Source: Sipunculus nudus
Lineage: Eukaryota > Annelida > Sipuncula > Golfingiida > Sipunculidae
Length of the DNA stretch: 64,000 bases
NCBI GenBank assembly: GCA_026874595.1
Contig: CM049311.1
Location: 48,489,676-48,553,675 of the forward strand
Direction of reading: 5' to 3'
The position numbers and the translations under genes were made by a program. This document shows, one piece after another, positions 12,201 to 27,600 of this stretch. How positions within the stretch are numbered: the stretch's first letter is position 1; each line of letters opens with the position of its first letter. The notes under the pieces are model-generated. The model was not told where the DNA came from. It did no database searches and worked only from the letters and a program-made list of their open reading frames with translations.

Positions 12201-15200
12201 GCAAAGACTACCAGTCACAGGCATACCATGTATAATATAAAAACCTATGAACGATTATTAATCTGTTATTTTATGTATTATATATATTTTACTATATAAC
12301 TATGAGATCTGCGATGTAGAATTATACCAAAAATATGGGCTGGGTAAATTCAGTCTAATCTGTACATAATGCTAAAAGTTCAAAGTTATGGCCGGAATGT
12401 TGATACTGTAAATATTTGTTGCACAAGGATAAATTTTAAAGCTGTTCACTGTTTAGTGCCCCATCTTTCTTGTATCTGTGAAAGAATAAGAAAAGTTTAC
12501 CTGGATAAAACAGCTTCTTTGGATTTGCAAACATCATCGTTAGTGATCAGTATTGCAGAAAAATGAAATCAGTTTCATAGATTATGAAAGAAAATTACCA
12601 AATCATTAGATACCTAAATGTTTAAATAATTCATGTTCAGTCTTTATATGTATGGTACCAAAATATTATTCCTTCATTTTAATGTAGGAAATGGAAAGAA
12701 TATATATAATATTATTTACAAAATTTTTCTATCATACATAATTTTTCTACCTATCTAATGTTTTTAATATGCAGCATGCTGGCTGTGATGTGTACAGAGG
12801 ATAAATGAGTAGACCAAATGCTCAGAAATATTGTCTTCATCTGTAGACTGTCTTGTTTACATATAGAGTAAGAGGTGATACCATAACTAAAGCTAATTGT
12901 TTTAATACCATTGTAATTTGTTGTACATTTATATATTCATCTGTGAAAATATGGAGCCTATACACCATTTTCATTATGCAAAAAATGTAGGTCCAAAGAG
13001 AATATCATGTTGAGAGACCTCTAAACTTCGCTCCCTCTTTAATTGGCCATTCAGCATTGACAGTTGTTCGGAAGATAAGCCCAACAAAGCCCATAAAATA
13101 CATCAAGATGACTTTAGACACTCCTGTTGCTGAGTGTGTTATATTTGGACTTCAGATGGATTTATCTGTGGAGGCTGTATCCGGGTAACAGATGGGCTGA
13201 GTTTTTTCAGATCTTACCTTTGACAATGGGTTTTGTGTGTCAAGATATGCAATACCTTAAATTACATTCCACGTTTTTTAGATAAAGAAAATTCTGTATA
13301 CACATTTTTTTTTAGCCAAAGGTAAGTTTCAAAATGTCACAAATGAAAAAAATATACTGACATTTTGATAAGGTTAGAGTATTTTGAATTTTCTCACAGG
13401 ATTACAGAAAAAACCTTGCACTGTTAGGCCACACCTACCATTCATTGGCATGACAAAACAAACATTTTAAAATAGAGATAAACATTTTCATCTTAATGTA
13501 AAAAAATTGTGAAAAAAACTATATTGATTGGAAATGCTCATCAGACAAATACCAGTATCTGTTATCTTGACCTGCATTCTTAATATGATAAGTCTAATAT
13601 TCCGTGTTCAAAATACTGGGTGCCTAGGTTCACAGATGCACCAAAAAACAGTTTTGTGCACCCACTGTATCACTGCAAGGTGCCCACTGTGCACCTGAGG
13701 CCGGTTACTAGGACAGATAGCAGGACAGACAAATGCACACCTGACAGTCCAGATGATCAAACAAGGACATATAAACACTAAAACAGGATGTCACACTAGA
13801 CACTACATGTATATAGATCCAGTGATCAGAGCTTTTCTTTTGATGGATATTATTCAAGGTTCCATTCTAACCAGATTTAAACCCTTAGCTAATTTTTTAC
13901 TGCACTGAAATATGTGTATAAATTATAATATAGCTCTAATAATAATAACTGTAATAATAATAATAATTTATGTATTTGTGCACCTTGAGTTGTTTAAGAT
14001 GTGGTGCACAGGTGCACCTTACTATAAAAAAAAGTATTTCAGACACTGATATTAATCATATGTCTCACCTGTTTTTATTCAGGAATGAGCAAGGATATCA
14101 TTGTACCAGACTAGCTCCTCTTACCTGTTAATTATTTTGAACTTTAAGACCATTTTAGTGTCTTCCCATATGCAACAGATGGTGCTTAAATAATAATGAA
14201 GACTGCCTAAACTATAACATGCCTAATGATAATGTTAAATTAACAAGCAATAGGTAAGTTGTAAGTTTCTTTCAAACCATGTAGACCATATATTATATCA
14301 ATAGAATCAAATTATCTGCTGATGCCCCAGAAACAACTGAACATTATGTTATGTCGAACTCCTTTAGTTTCAGAAATGTAAAGTAACAGAGGGCCTTAGG
14401 AACTGATTCAGAGTAACAAACTGTTGTCTGCCTTGAGGTACACATTTGTAGTTGCTGACAGAAGGGATGGGGCCAGGTACTTGTACCTGTACCTAGGTAC
14501 ACATTTCAGAGTACTTGTACCTGTACCTGCTGGTTATGAGTAGGAAGTACCTTGTACCTTATCCTGTACCTGGAACTAAAGTACCTGTATCTGGTACAAG
14601 GTACTCCAGGTACATTTTCATATTTTTCATTTTATTAAGTTTTTTCCTCTTTTTCCTCTAAGTTTTAAAATTGATTACCTGTAGTGTAAAATAATCGGCA
14701 AGCCATCAGTGTGATAATATACTTTATACTTATATTTAGAATTTACTTTAGCAAACAACTTCAGTACTGTTTGACAGAAAAAAAGGTATGTTAACTTGCA
14801 TATATATGTGAATTTATGCCGCTTTTATTATCTTTAAAATTGTTTTTGAAGTGATCATAAAATAAATGTACCTATACCTGTACCTAGATACTTTCTAAAG
14901 TACCTGTACCTGTACCTAGATAATTTCACTTGTACCTGGCCCCAACCTTGGCTGACAGGTGACGCTGGGATAGCCCCTTGAAAATAATTTGAGATATCCC
15001 TGGATTTATGGAAAAATAAGGAAAATGACCCCCTTAGGATACACTTTGCAATATTCCCGACAGTTCAACACAAAAAAAAAACCCCACATATCCAAGGCAT
15101 GACCACTGAGGATTTCCATGACAAAAGTCTAGCACGACCACCATCAGTGACAATATAGATGTACCTGTAGAGGCACAGCATGTACCTTTGATCTTTTGTT

Positions 15201-18200
15201 ATAGGAGAAGCAGCTGTTAAGTCTGCAGGTTATTATATCATCAGCCTGGTTTAACTAGGAAAAGTATAGAATCAGCAGATCCAAGCAATATATTTAACAA
15301 ACAAGTGGTGTTTAACATGTCTCAAGCTGCTATACTTGCAGTTATATACAGACATTAGATATTTAACATTTCAGTGTAAACACAGCATGATATGGAGAGG
15401 TTTACAGTTCTCGGATGTTGAGATAACTGATCTATTACCATGATGGGCTTGGTTTTAGTGCAGGACCTGTTGTTTGAAGTAAGTGTATGCCATATACTAA
15501 TGCATAATTTTTTCGATAAAGAATATTATGTAGCGTTCAGTACACAGTATCATCAAGTTTATGTATATTAGTCTATGTCGGTAATTTTATGATATATTGC
15601 AACAGGGCTTTACTTTTTGTTATCAGATATCCAAACATCTACAAAATTCATCCATAATTATTTTCTGGAAGGTTGTTTTTTTTTAAAGCTAATGTGAACC
15701 AAGATAGTTTGGGGATTTTAAGACCTTAAATTCAGCTATTTACCTGCCTGTCTGTAGAATTTATGTTATCTATGGCTTGATATGTGTAAATTGGAATGAA
15801 ATGTTGACAATTTCTGCTCAGAAGGTTTCTTTTATCACATCTGTGATGGAAGTGTAAGTTTCTTTTTCTCAAAGCTGTTTGTAAACACAGTAGATGCACC
15901 TATGTTGACAAACACAAAAGGTGGTTGATTGTATATATGGGGAAGTTGAAAGATGACTAGTTACAAAATGCCATTTGCAAAATATTTGACTGGCCACCAG
16001 ATGTCTTCCTTAAATGTGTTTGGGTTATTTTGGTCCCCCTTCCCAAACACACACACACACATATAAAAGAGTGATACAAACAAAACAGCCTTTTCAAGGG
16101 ATTGGCTTTTCAAGCCTATTCTAATAAATGGTCCAAGGGAATGTCTCTCGTAAGTAGAGGTCAGATATTGAAAAAGGCCCCTTAAAGTGGGCTATGAAGT
16201 GTGACTTTCAGTGGAGAGGAGTCTAGATCTAGCTTTAATTCATCAGATGAAGAAAAAGAGGGATGAAAAATGTTGTATTTGTTTCAAACAAATTCAGGGT
16301 TTACAAACAAGAATCTTTTGTTACAGGTATAAATGTGTGAATGACCCATCTCCACTCCAGAAGATACTGGCATGGCCGGTTGTATCATATTGTTGCATAG
16401 TATCTTACAAATTTTAAGTGATAAAATTCTAATTAATAATGTCCATGCAAATGAGTCATTCAAATTTGCTATGTCCAAAGATTTCTATGCCACATTAAGT
16501 TCCATGGTATGGTAGCTATTTAAACCTAATAAAACATGCCTACTTTACTTTTTCTTTACTGTCACCAGTTTAGCTGGAAAATACCTTAAAAGAGCCTATC
16601 TCAATATCTGATGTCTATCAACTAAAGATAATCGCTCGAACAGTATTTCACAAAAATAGGCCAACGCCACTGCTCACAAGCATTTCTTTTTTGTGTATAT
16701 CCACATGTGTTCAACATAGGGGGGGGGGGGGACCTGGCCTGAATAATCCAGACACATTCAACAATTACATCTGGCAACAAGTTTTGCATAGGGCATGGTT
16801 CTGCACATATACAACCTACCACCTAAGTACAAGTTTGTCTACACTGTTGCATGTATGGCATAATGTACCATGTTTACTATTAGCTTGTTGGTAAACAAGC
16901 TCCTACATCCATTACGGAGGCATTATAAGATTATCCACAGTGAATTAATATGTTGACAGAGTAAACCAGAAATCATGTAATTTCTACAGAAAAGGTACCT
17001 GAAAACCTTGCTTTAATGAGGTCCTCACAATTAAAACCGTTAAAATCTCTTTACCTAAAGCTAAATTTACTGTATGCTGCTTATAGCTAGTCTTCCCCAA
17101 AAATGGTGTTTGGTTAGTGATGTCTGACCAATTGGTGTTTAACATGATCCTGTAACAGAATGTATCAGGTTCATAATTCCCAACACCTGTCATAATGCAA
17201 AGGGTACAATCAATACATGGCCACAAATGACAACAGATTCTGAAGGGACATGAGTAATATTAGTTTAAACATGTATATGTGTCCCCAGATCTTTCACAAG
17301 GGTCAGAACAGATACTGCATTGCTATGGAAATGTGTCAATATTATGATGATCTCGCAACCAAAGTGCCATCAGTCAACATATGTTGACTGTTCACATGAT
17401 AATAATTCAGAGTGAGTGTTAGTGGTGATTAAAAATACATATGTTCCTTTTTGTTAAGTTACACTGTCTGCATCACCTGTGGAACTCACAAGTTATGGAC
17501 AGTTTAGAATAAACCTATGTAACTAGTCAGTTCCATTCCCTCATGTAAACCTATATATGTGCTTGGAAAATTTTATATTTAGTTATATTTTGAGAGAGGA
17601 AATAGTTATATAGGGTAGAGGATTATTGAACCTAATTTTCAACTTGGAAGGGAAATAAACACTTCCTTACACAGAATTATTTTAAAATATGAGAAAGCGT
17701 TCGTTTTACAACATAGCAGCTCCATTAATGGTGGTAAAGGTCATTAGTTTATGTCTCAGTTGAAAGCTTGTGATTGGATAAGAGCTCAATTTCTCTGTAT
17801 ATTGTTAAATAAATGAAAAGCAAACCTATGTCTCAATTCTAACATATTAAATAAAATAAAAGTGAAGGTAAAAGATGGAGGTAGTAATGAAGGATGACTG
17901 CCACTTCTGTTCCTTTAATGTGTACACTGAGTGAAAGTATCAGAACAGGACAGGTAGAGGCCATTTTTAGCTCAGCTGACTATAAGTCATCTGAGCTATA
18001 GCCGTGGTCCTTTGTCCATCGTCCGTCCGTCGGGCTGTCCGGCCGTCTGTCCGTTAAGAGGACACATTTTAATACCATTGGACCTACGAATCCAAAATTT
18101 TGCATTCTATCAGATGTCCCGAAAATCTCCTACCATACGGAAAATTGGGTCATTAGGACTTCGTTCCTTTGAGATATTAAGGAAAAACCTCCGTTTTCCA

Positions 18201-21200
18201 TAAAAAGCCATTGTTACACTTCAAGGCTGCCTAATATCAAAACCACTGATCTGTTTTTGATCATATTTAGTATTCATATTCTTCCATACATTTTCTATGA
18301 ACATACCAAAAATTAGGTCAGTATTGGGTATTATTTTGTAGTTATGGGCCTAAATATAATGCAATTTTCAAAAAAATCAGGAAATATATTTACTCACCTA
18401 ACATGAGAATTGCTGAAGCTGGAGACTTTTTTTCAGGAATATAACTTTATTTAATCAAGATTCAGTTGTTTACCCAAAATTAGATCTGAATTTTGTAAAT
18501 TTTTCAAGTTATTAGCATAAATAAAAAATTAATAACTTTAATTTTGTCCAACTTTGGCAATGGCATGTTTTTTCCCTGTAAGCACACTTAAATTCACAGC
18601 ATATATACATAAGGATTTAATCTTTTAAAATCTGAAATTTCAAAGGAATTGATTGAAAAGAGTAGCTTTTATTTAAGTTTTCATACACCATGTCAAGTGT
18701 TGTTTACATCTAGCCCACCTAGTAACACAGCCTTCTCTTGCATTATGTAACCCACCCAAGGCAGCTTGTCTTGGCTCAGCTTGGCCACTACTAGCAGGCT
18801 ACCCCTCTGCCCTGCAACCCCCCCCCCCCCCCAGATGGTGCATTAACTAGATGAATGCTATAATTTTCTGTATTTTATTTTATTCTTGGCTATGCTACAT
18901 TTTAGATTATGTCCACAAAGTGGTGTATTGCTATGAAAGCGTGGATGTTTATCAGATAAGTAATTCCTTACTTCAGAAGAGTAAAAACTTCACCAGGTGT
19001 GAAATTGACTATTAATTCCAGTTATAAATTATAGCTGAGATAGTAATTAGCACAATGATATTGTTTGTCCCTCATTCAACCAACATTGTGTATATTTTAT
19101 TTGAAAAGATGCTTTTAGTTTATCAAATTTACTGAATCTTTTATTTTATTTCGGTGAATGAAATTAAGCATGTACTGAAAACTCCCAATGTGCAAAACTT
19201 TTAAATAGTGATTCAAGGAATAATTTTGTAGATGCCATGTTGTGGCATTATTTTCTTTTAAATTCAGTTTAAACATTTGTGATTTAAAAATAATAAAATA
19301 TATATGTGTATGCATAATATGACCCAATATGAGCTACATTCTGGATATATAATGATTGCAACTTAGAATTCTAATATTTAAACTTATATTTTCAGTTTTT
19401 TTATTACAAATTTATAAAACTTGTAAATAAAAAAAATGAATCAGATAAAAACTATTTATGGAAAAAGTGGATATGCTAAAAAAATAGGCTTGTATATAAA
19501 CTTAAATGCATTATACCCTTGAAAGTGAAATAAAGGTATTAGTCCATTCTGTCCACTTGCCTGTCCATCGGTAAATTTTTCATATGCATCACAGTATCTC
19601 CAAACTTTTACTGTTTTTCTTCATGACAGTCTTGTCAGAGTATTAGTTTGCAATCATATATCTAGAACTTTTATATAACCAAGTAGGAGGGCCCCTTTCC
19701 TCTTAGGTTCTCATATGCTTATATAAATGAAAACATTACAATAGAATATTTTGCATATTTTGCATTTGCAAAAATTTCAAACTTCAGCTGAGCGCCGTGA
19801 CCCATGGGTCTCTTGCTTCATTTTCATCCAGCAGTTTTTGACCAAAAGTTCAGATAAAAGTCAAATTTCAATAATCTTTACTGTGTAATGTTTTTGACAG
19901 AGCTTTCTGCTGTTGGATTTGGTTCACGGCATGTATTCATATTTGCTCATGACAAACCAAGCCCTTTGCTAACTTGAACAGTATAGTGGTAGAGCACATG
20001 CTCCTTACACAAGAGGTCTCGGTCTTAATCCCTCATGACGCACAAATATTTTACCCATATCTCTTTAATCTCAATGTGTATCAGAAGCTTGTTTTGAACT
20101 ATGATCCAAATCACCAAAGAACATGTGCAGACTTTGTACATCCTTTTTCTTCCTACATGACTGGCTTGTGCCATGCAAGCTTCTCTTCCATCATTTATAT
20201 TTTGCTGCAAGTGCCAGGCCAGCCTTGTTGTCTTCTGTATCTTAAGTAGCTGACAAATGAAGTCCCTTAATAGTATAGGACTATTTGTGGGATAATCCAT
20301 ACTGCAGTAGTCCTGCTACTTTTGTTAAAATTGTCTCCATTTACCCTTTGTTTGGATTGACCACTTTTGCAATATACAGCCACCAGGGGCTCCATGGATT
20401 ATGAGTACTGGTACTACATATTTATCAGAAGGACATCCTCCACAACAGACCATTGAGCAAGACTTTTACTAAATGATTTTATTGGTTTATCTTTAGGTGA
20501 TAGTTGGGCTGTTGCCAGTGCTTTGTAGCACAGAGATTTCTCGGTTTGGTTGTAACATAAAACTTACACTCCCCTCTTTGGATAATAAAAAAACCAACCT
20601 GGTGTTTTCTCAGTCTGTCTATCCCTGAGACTAGCATGATCTTTTCATAGATATTTTAAGGAAATAGGAATCTGTGAAGGTTACCATGACACTCAAACCA
20701 TTTGTGATCAACAGCTGGTGAGAGGGAAAGAAATTTTGGATTTCATACTTGTGTTTGTTAATAGAGTTTCTGTTAAATTGCTTGAAAGTTTTATATTCTT
20801 AATGGTAGAAATTAATTAATTATAGATGAAAATTGGTAATTCATTAATAATTGTAATATAGAAAAAAAACCCCATAAAATTAACTTCTGAATTATATATT
20901 ATTTAATGTTATATTGATTACATTTTAGATATAAGAATTTTGCAGATTATCACAACTTACAAGGAAAAATATCACTATAATGCTAACCATTATGGTGATA
21001 TAGGAGCTAAGCTTAAATAATTCAGTATTAGTGATATTGTCATTATGGAAAACTAATATATTATTGGTAATAATTATTTCTTCTAGAATTACTTCCATCT
21101 GAATTTTTGAACAATGCATCAATTTTAACCAGAAACAAGAGATCCAAGCTCAGTTATATCAAGGACATGTTATGCCCCTATACGCCATATAGGCAGACAG

Positions 21201-24200
21201 GCCTGGTGACTGCATGTGCCAAAGTTCGGAACATATCTTTATGTTGCCAAAGCCTTAAGTACTGCAGCTCCTAGTCTCTAGAGTTCCTTTCTATTGTGGT
21301 TAGTTTGTGTTTTAAAAGGCTTTTTAACAATATTTGTTTAGAAAATATTACAGTGTTTAGTTTAATCAATGTTTTAAATTTTATCAGTATATTTTTATAA
21401 CTAATGTAATGTTAATTTTAATGTATATTTATCTTAATGTCTTATGTGCAGTGCAGCTGAACTTTTATTGTAAAGGGTACTTGGGCTGTATAAATAAATA
21501 TGAATAATAGTAAATAATAATGGTTCAGATTTGTATAGTCTTGGTCCCAGATCAGTATGGTCCAAATTTGTATGGTCCTGAACCAACATGTCCAGTAACT
21601 ATGACCAGTGTTAAGCTGATTAACTGAGTATTCCTGCCATATTGCTTCCCACTGGGTCAAGTCATGAATTGTAAATTTAAAGCAGATGACATTAATAGAA
21701 CCTGAGCACTAATAGATCAATACGACATATCAGGCTGATACTGGTGAAATGAGGAAAATAAAAATAAACAGCAGTCTGCTGTATACCAGTCAGTGTTAAA
21801 TATAGTAAACATCTATTGATTTCTTCATAAAGCTCTCGTGTAGTTTCATGAGCCACTTTGGAGTATATTGGTATTTTCCACTTTTGAGTAACTATGTCAC
21901 AGTTGGCTGCCCATGGCTTGGCACACATACAGTGGATTGTAGAAGGACATTGAACACTGATGGCTAAGTAAATGTGTCAGAATAAAATGTCAACTATGTC
22001 AGGGTAGAGCTATTTGTTTACACCCAAGTCTGGCAGCGAACACCCTCCTGTGACCTGCATGTTAAAGAAAAACAGAAAGAAAAATAAAGGGTACTTAGTA
22101 GAGAGCATACCTCCACCTAGACAAAATAACCTTGCTGGATTGGCCTAGGGCTGGCTTTATCTGGATCCCTACCAAAATTCATTTGGTTCTTCCCTGGTCC
22201 ATGTCCCATCTTTCATTAACCATTGTGGGTGCTAAGTTAGTTGTTTTTGTGTAGTGCTGCTAATGGACAAACACAGGTAAAAGTATAACCCCCTTGGTGG
22301 AGGTAAAATCCAACTTTCCTGTCCTTATACATTTTGTCCTAGGCATAGGAGAACAGGTGATACAGTATGGACAGAGAACCCCAATGTGTAATCATGCCTT
22401 TAACATTAAGTTTTGTGGTAAACCTAATGGTTAGATTTGATGTGTCCCTTTAGACACTTTTATCACAGACTTGCTTTTTGTAATGTTTTAACCAATTTCT
22501 GTTGCTGCCATAAAATTTTATTATTTTTTTTTCATGGAAAATGGTTAGGGTGTACCTTCACAAGCCATCCATGATTCAGGCTGATGGTTTTAAGCACAAC
22601 TAAAACATCAGTCAGCCCTTTAAATCAATATTAAAGGGGCCTATTCATATATCTGATGTATACACTTGTATGTTTAATGAAAATAGGTAAAAAAATGCAA
22701 CTTTGCCCTTTGCAAAGGGCAGCTGTCACAGGGTCTTTATCAAAACTTTTCCTAACAGGAATTACTTAGTTCATTAATGTGTGTGCTGACCAAACCAGAA
22801 ATGACATACATGCCATAGAAAAGGTAGGTGAATAGGTGGCATTAACAATTGTAATGAACCCACAACTTTAAAAAGAGAATTAAACTCATGTGCTATGCTT
22901 CATACAATTTGAAATTAAGAACTTGTTTTGTGAGCCAGGATGAAAACAGAACTTCTTGAGATATGAGATACACATATGTTTTCAGGTTTCATTTAGTTGA
23001 CATTTGTTTTGCCTGTGATACATTTAACGCAATCATGACTCGTTCATTATCCTCTTAATAACATGATTTGACCAATTCTGTTTATTCACATTGAATATGG
23101 GATACATAATTATGCCAGATGACTATACATTTCTTGCAGGGCAAGTGGAACAATATCAGAAACGATATTTGAAATATCACTGGACCAGTTAATGACTGGA
23201 CAAATATGTTCAGCACTAAAAGGCAATGGAAAATACCAACCAACTAAAGGGTTAGTCATACCAGTAGGAAGCTGTGGCTCCAAACAAGTAACACACACTG
23301 TTTGTATGGGATCTGTTTGTTAGTGAAACTAAATCTAATATTAAAGGCTGGAGGCTATCCTGTTCCCTTTATAACTAACACACAAAGCACACATCAACCT
23401 TGTACTTTTATGCTAGTAAATGTTTAACAGAGACACCCTAATTGCCCTGCTCTGTTCTGCCATCAGAAGTGGCCCGGATTACTAAAGTGAAATATTTATG
23501 ACTGATATCACTTGGGGTTTAGCTCACTCAGTATATGTTTCACCAAACCATACATTGTCTGAGGCTCTAATGCTGAAAGCAAATTGAAAAAAAAAAACAA
23601 CTGGTGTTAGATGAAAGCATAAACAATTTGTGTAATGGATCTGTTTTAGTTTATCTCTCTCTGTATCCATGTCACTTTTCATTCTTTGCTCAGTCATATT
23701 CCCCTGTATATAATAACGTTGAATACTCATATGAAATATACAGAACAACAGGAAAGTTTTGCATCAATGTCACTTGTGACAGAAGATTCCTTGATTGACA
23801 AAATTATGTTAATTTGCAACATTTAAATACTAAACTGAAAATTTAAATGCTGCTTCCTAGGACAGCGAATACCAGAGAATCTGTCTGTGGAGAGAGTTTG
23901 GTGCAAGGGGACATGTACCAGCAAACATTAAGCCGAATAACGCTTTTTTGGACCATACCCAAACCCTCATATTATAGTTTGATACTTTGATTAAATGTTA
24001 CTTTGAGAAATGCTCTGATGAATATGTTTTGTTACTTCTAATAAAAAGCCATGTGTGATGAATCCGTGATAACAGTATTTGTTGGGCACCTTCTTTAAGG
24101 AAGAATGCTACAAGAGATGATTGAAGGTGATGTTGTTATATCATAAATAAAACTGACTCAAAAACTGAGGTATTGCAGTCTCAATACTGTGTAATGAATA

Positions 24201-24592
24201 CAGAGCAAACACAGGATCAGTAATATCAGATCATTTATGACAACCATGTTATTGCTGAGGGATGACTTTAGGCGGAGCAACCATCTACGATGGCGATCAG
24301 ACTAATATTGACCAGCTGACCCACTGTGTCCCACTTATTTGTCGCCATGGTGATGCAGTACTAGGGGGGGATGTATTTACACTTTGTATTTACTAGGCTA
24401 AGCTTCTGGACCAGTTGGTATGTTATTACAGCAACTAAGTGTAGCGCAGCTCATAGAGAAAGCTGTGGCTGAACTTATATCTCATAATTGCTTTCCTCAA
24501 TAAAGAAATGCAAAGGTAGTATAATCAACTCTTTCTTTCTGTACATTTGAGTGTTTGTCCTTGGAAAAATAACAATATTTAATATATACATG

Positions 24593-24629
<37 letters not shown>

Positions 24630-27600
24630 TCATTGTTTTTATATGTTCACTTATGTTTTCTTGTTCAGTACTTCATTTTTAGCTCAGCTGACTGTAAGTC
24701 ATCCTAGGTATAGGTATGGCCCTTTGTTCGTCTTCCTTCCATGATCCAGCCTTCTGGTCGTCCATTAGCAGGGCACAAATCACAACCGCTGACCCTAGAA
24801 GCCTGTAGCTATAAATCTTAGGAGGTCCATAAAAATCTCCTTGGAAACCTGTAATTAGGTTACTGCAACCTATATTTATAGATTAGTCTAATTCACATCA
24901 TTCATAAGAGGACTATTTTCATAGAGATTTAAGCCATGTCTTTCTGTATTAAAATTGAAAACTTAAGTTTTCACATATTCTCACATGAACCTAGCTTGTA
25001 TTTAACAAAACAGTACATAACTAGAGGGCACCCAGCAGAGCTCATACCTCATACAAGGCAAAAACAACACATCTGGATCTGTGAATTTTATTTGATTGTT
25101 CCCTGGCCCATGTCCTACACATTACAAAGTTTTGCAGAAATCAGTTTTCTCGCGTAATCATCCGAACAAAATAGAAATCTGCATTATGAGGAATGCAAGC
25201 CTCCACCATATGGGGGGTCTATATTGTAGGATGCTACCAAAAGCATGTTTGCATTCACTTATTTGGCCCATATTCCCAGGTTTATTTGTGCATAAGTGAC
25301 ATTACATTTGTGTGCTGGATCTACATTAAAATTGAATAGATTTTTAGCTCAGCTGACTGTAAGTCATCTGGGCTATAGTGATCACTCTTTGTCCGTCACC
25401 ATCTGTCCGTCTGTCTGTCCGTTCGTCTGTCCATTAACCAGGCACAAATCGTAACCGCTGGACCTAGAATTTTGTAACTCAACATTCTGAGAGGTCCATG
25501 AAAAATCTCCTTGGAAACCAGAAATTAGGTCTCTGTTACCCATATCCTTCCAGCTATGGGGCCCGAAAGTACCCCCCAAAATAGTAAAAAGATTCATACA
25601 AAAACTTCAATATCTCATTAACTACATCACTGATGGTCATTATTTTTGGCATACATATTGATCATGAGATGTTCCCTCAGTTCCTGCAGACTGGTGGTGC
25701 CACCTGTATTTTTCAATTTTTTTATGAATTTTTTTCTCTATTTTTGAGATCTGTAAAAATGTGAAAATCTGTTAACAGGGCATAAATTGTAAAGACTGGA
25801 CCAAGAATCTTCATTCTTCACACATTGAAGACCTACGAAAAGTCTCCATGGAAACCAGAAATTAGATCTCTGTTACCCATATCCTTCAAGCTATGGGGCC
25901 CAAAAGTACCCCCCCCCCCCCTTAAATAGTCAAAAATTACATACAAAACTTCAATATCTCATTAACTACTTTACTGATGGTCATGATTTTTGGCATACAT
26001 ATTGATCATGAGATGTTTCATCAGTTTCTGCAGACTGGTGGCGCCACTTGAATTTTTCAATTTTTAGCTCAGCTGACTATAAGTCATCTGAGCTATAGTC
26101 GTGGTCCATTGTCCGTCGTCCGTCCGTCTGTCCGTCCGTCCGTCCGTCCATCCGTAGATGTGGCACGTTTTGAAACCGTAAGACCTAGGAATCCAAAATT
26201 CAGCATAATGTTAGATGTCCCCAAGATCTCCTACCAAGCCGAAAACTGGGTCTTTGCGACTTCATTCCTTTGAGAAATTAAGGAAAAACCTCAATTTTTT
26301 ATTAAAAACCTATATTCACACTTCAGGACTGCCTAATATCAAAACCACTCATCTGTTTTTCCTCATATTTCCTATAAATAATCCTCTATATAATTCCTAT
26401 GTACATGCCAGAAATTAGGTCTGTATTATATAATTTAAAAAAGTTATGGGCCCAAACATAATGCATTTTGTAAATAATCAGGAAAGAAATTTTATCACTT
26501 AACACAAAACTTGTTAAAGCTAAGCACTTTTTTTCCAGTAATATTACTTTTATTAATCAAAATTAAATTGTATACCCAAAATTAGATCAAAATCTTTTAA
26601 ATTTTTTAAAATATTAGCAAAAATACAAAATTGGTACCTTAAATTTTGCCCAACTTTGACCATGGCACGTTTTTTTGCTGTAACTGCTGTGGATTTAATT
26701 TTCACAGCATGTTTTTGTTAGCATTTCAACTGTTAACACCAAAAATTTGAAACCAGTTGATCAAAAAATGTAGATTTTATTCAAGTTTTCAAGCACCATG
26801 TCACATATTGCTAGTGTTATGCAGTTTGCTAGAGCTCAGCTCCCCAGCTTCAGCTCTAAGTTCCTTAAATTTGGCATACAGTTAGATTTCTCCAAAATCC
26901 CCTACCATGCCAAGAATTTGGTCACTAGGACTTAATTCCTTCGAGATATCAATGAAAAACTTCATTTTTCCATTAAAAACCCATTGTTACACTTTAAGAC
27001 TGCCTAATATCAAAACCACTGATCTGACTTTAATCATAAATAATATACATATTTTTCTATACATTCGCTATGCACATGCCAGAATGATGTCAGTATTGCA
27101 TAATTGTTTTAAGTTATGGGCCCAAACATAATGCACTTTGTAAAAAATCAAGAAATATATTTACTCCCTTAACAAGGACATTGCTGAAGCTAGAGATTTT
27201 TTGTCAGGGATGTAACATTATTTAATCAAGATTCAATTGAATACCCAAAATTAGTTCTGAATTTTTCATATTTTATAAGTTATTAGTATAAATATAAAAT
27301 TAGTACCTTAAATTTTGCCCAACTGTGACCATGGCACGTTTGTTTCCCGTGAGCACTGTTGATATAATTTTCATATCATGCACACATAAGGATTTCAGCT
27401 TTTTAGTTTAGAAAGCTTAAAGAAATTGGCCAAATATTGTTGCTTTTATTAATGTTTTTTATGAGACCCTGTCAGACTTTGGCTCTCTCCAGCCCCTCTT
27501 GAATCACCTGTATGTTGACCTTGTTGACCTTTCATCAAATTATGCACGCTTGAGGCGAGAATCCAGGCAGCTTATGGCCAGCCACAGTTGATCCAGGTGT

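Larger units (their letters stand above)
19816..24680. other. Intron 1, mostly unassigned
   Basis: No supported gene. It contains a tRNA-like head at 19984-20032 and a fragment of dispersed repeat B at 22625-22845 (both listed), plus a CA microsatellite at 24601-24628. The rest is AT-rich intronic DNA in which I recognise nothing. Confidence 0.5.
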
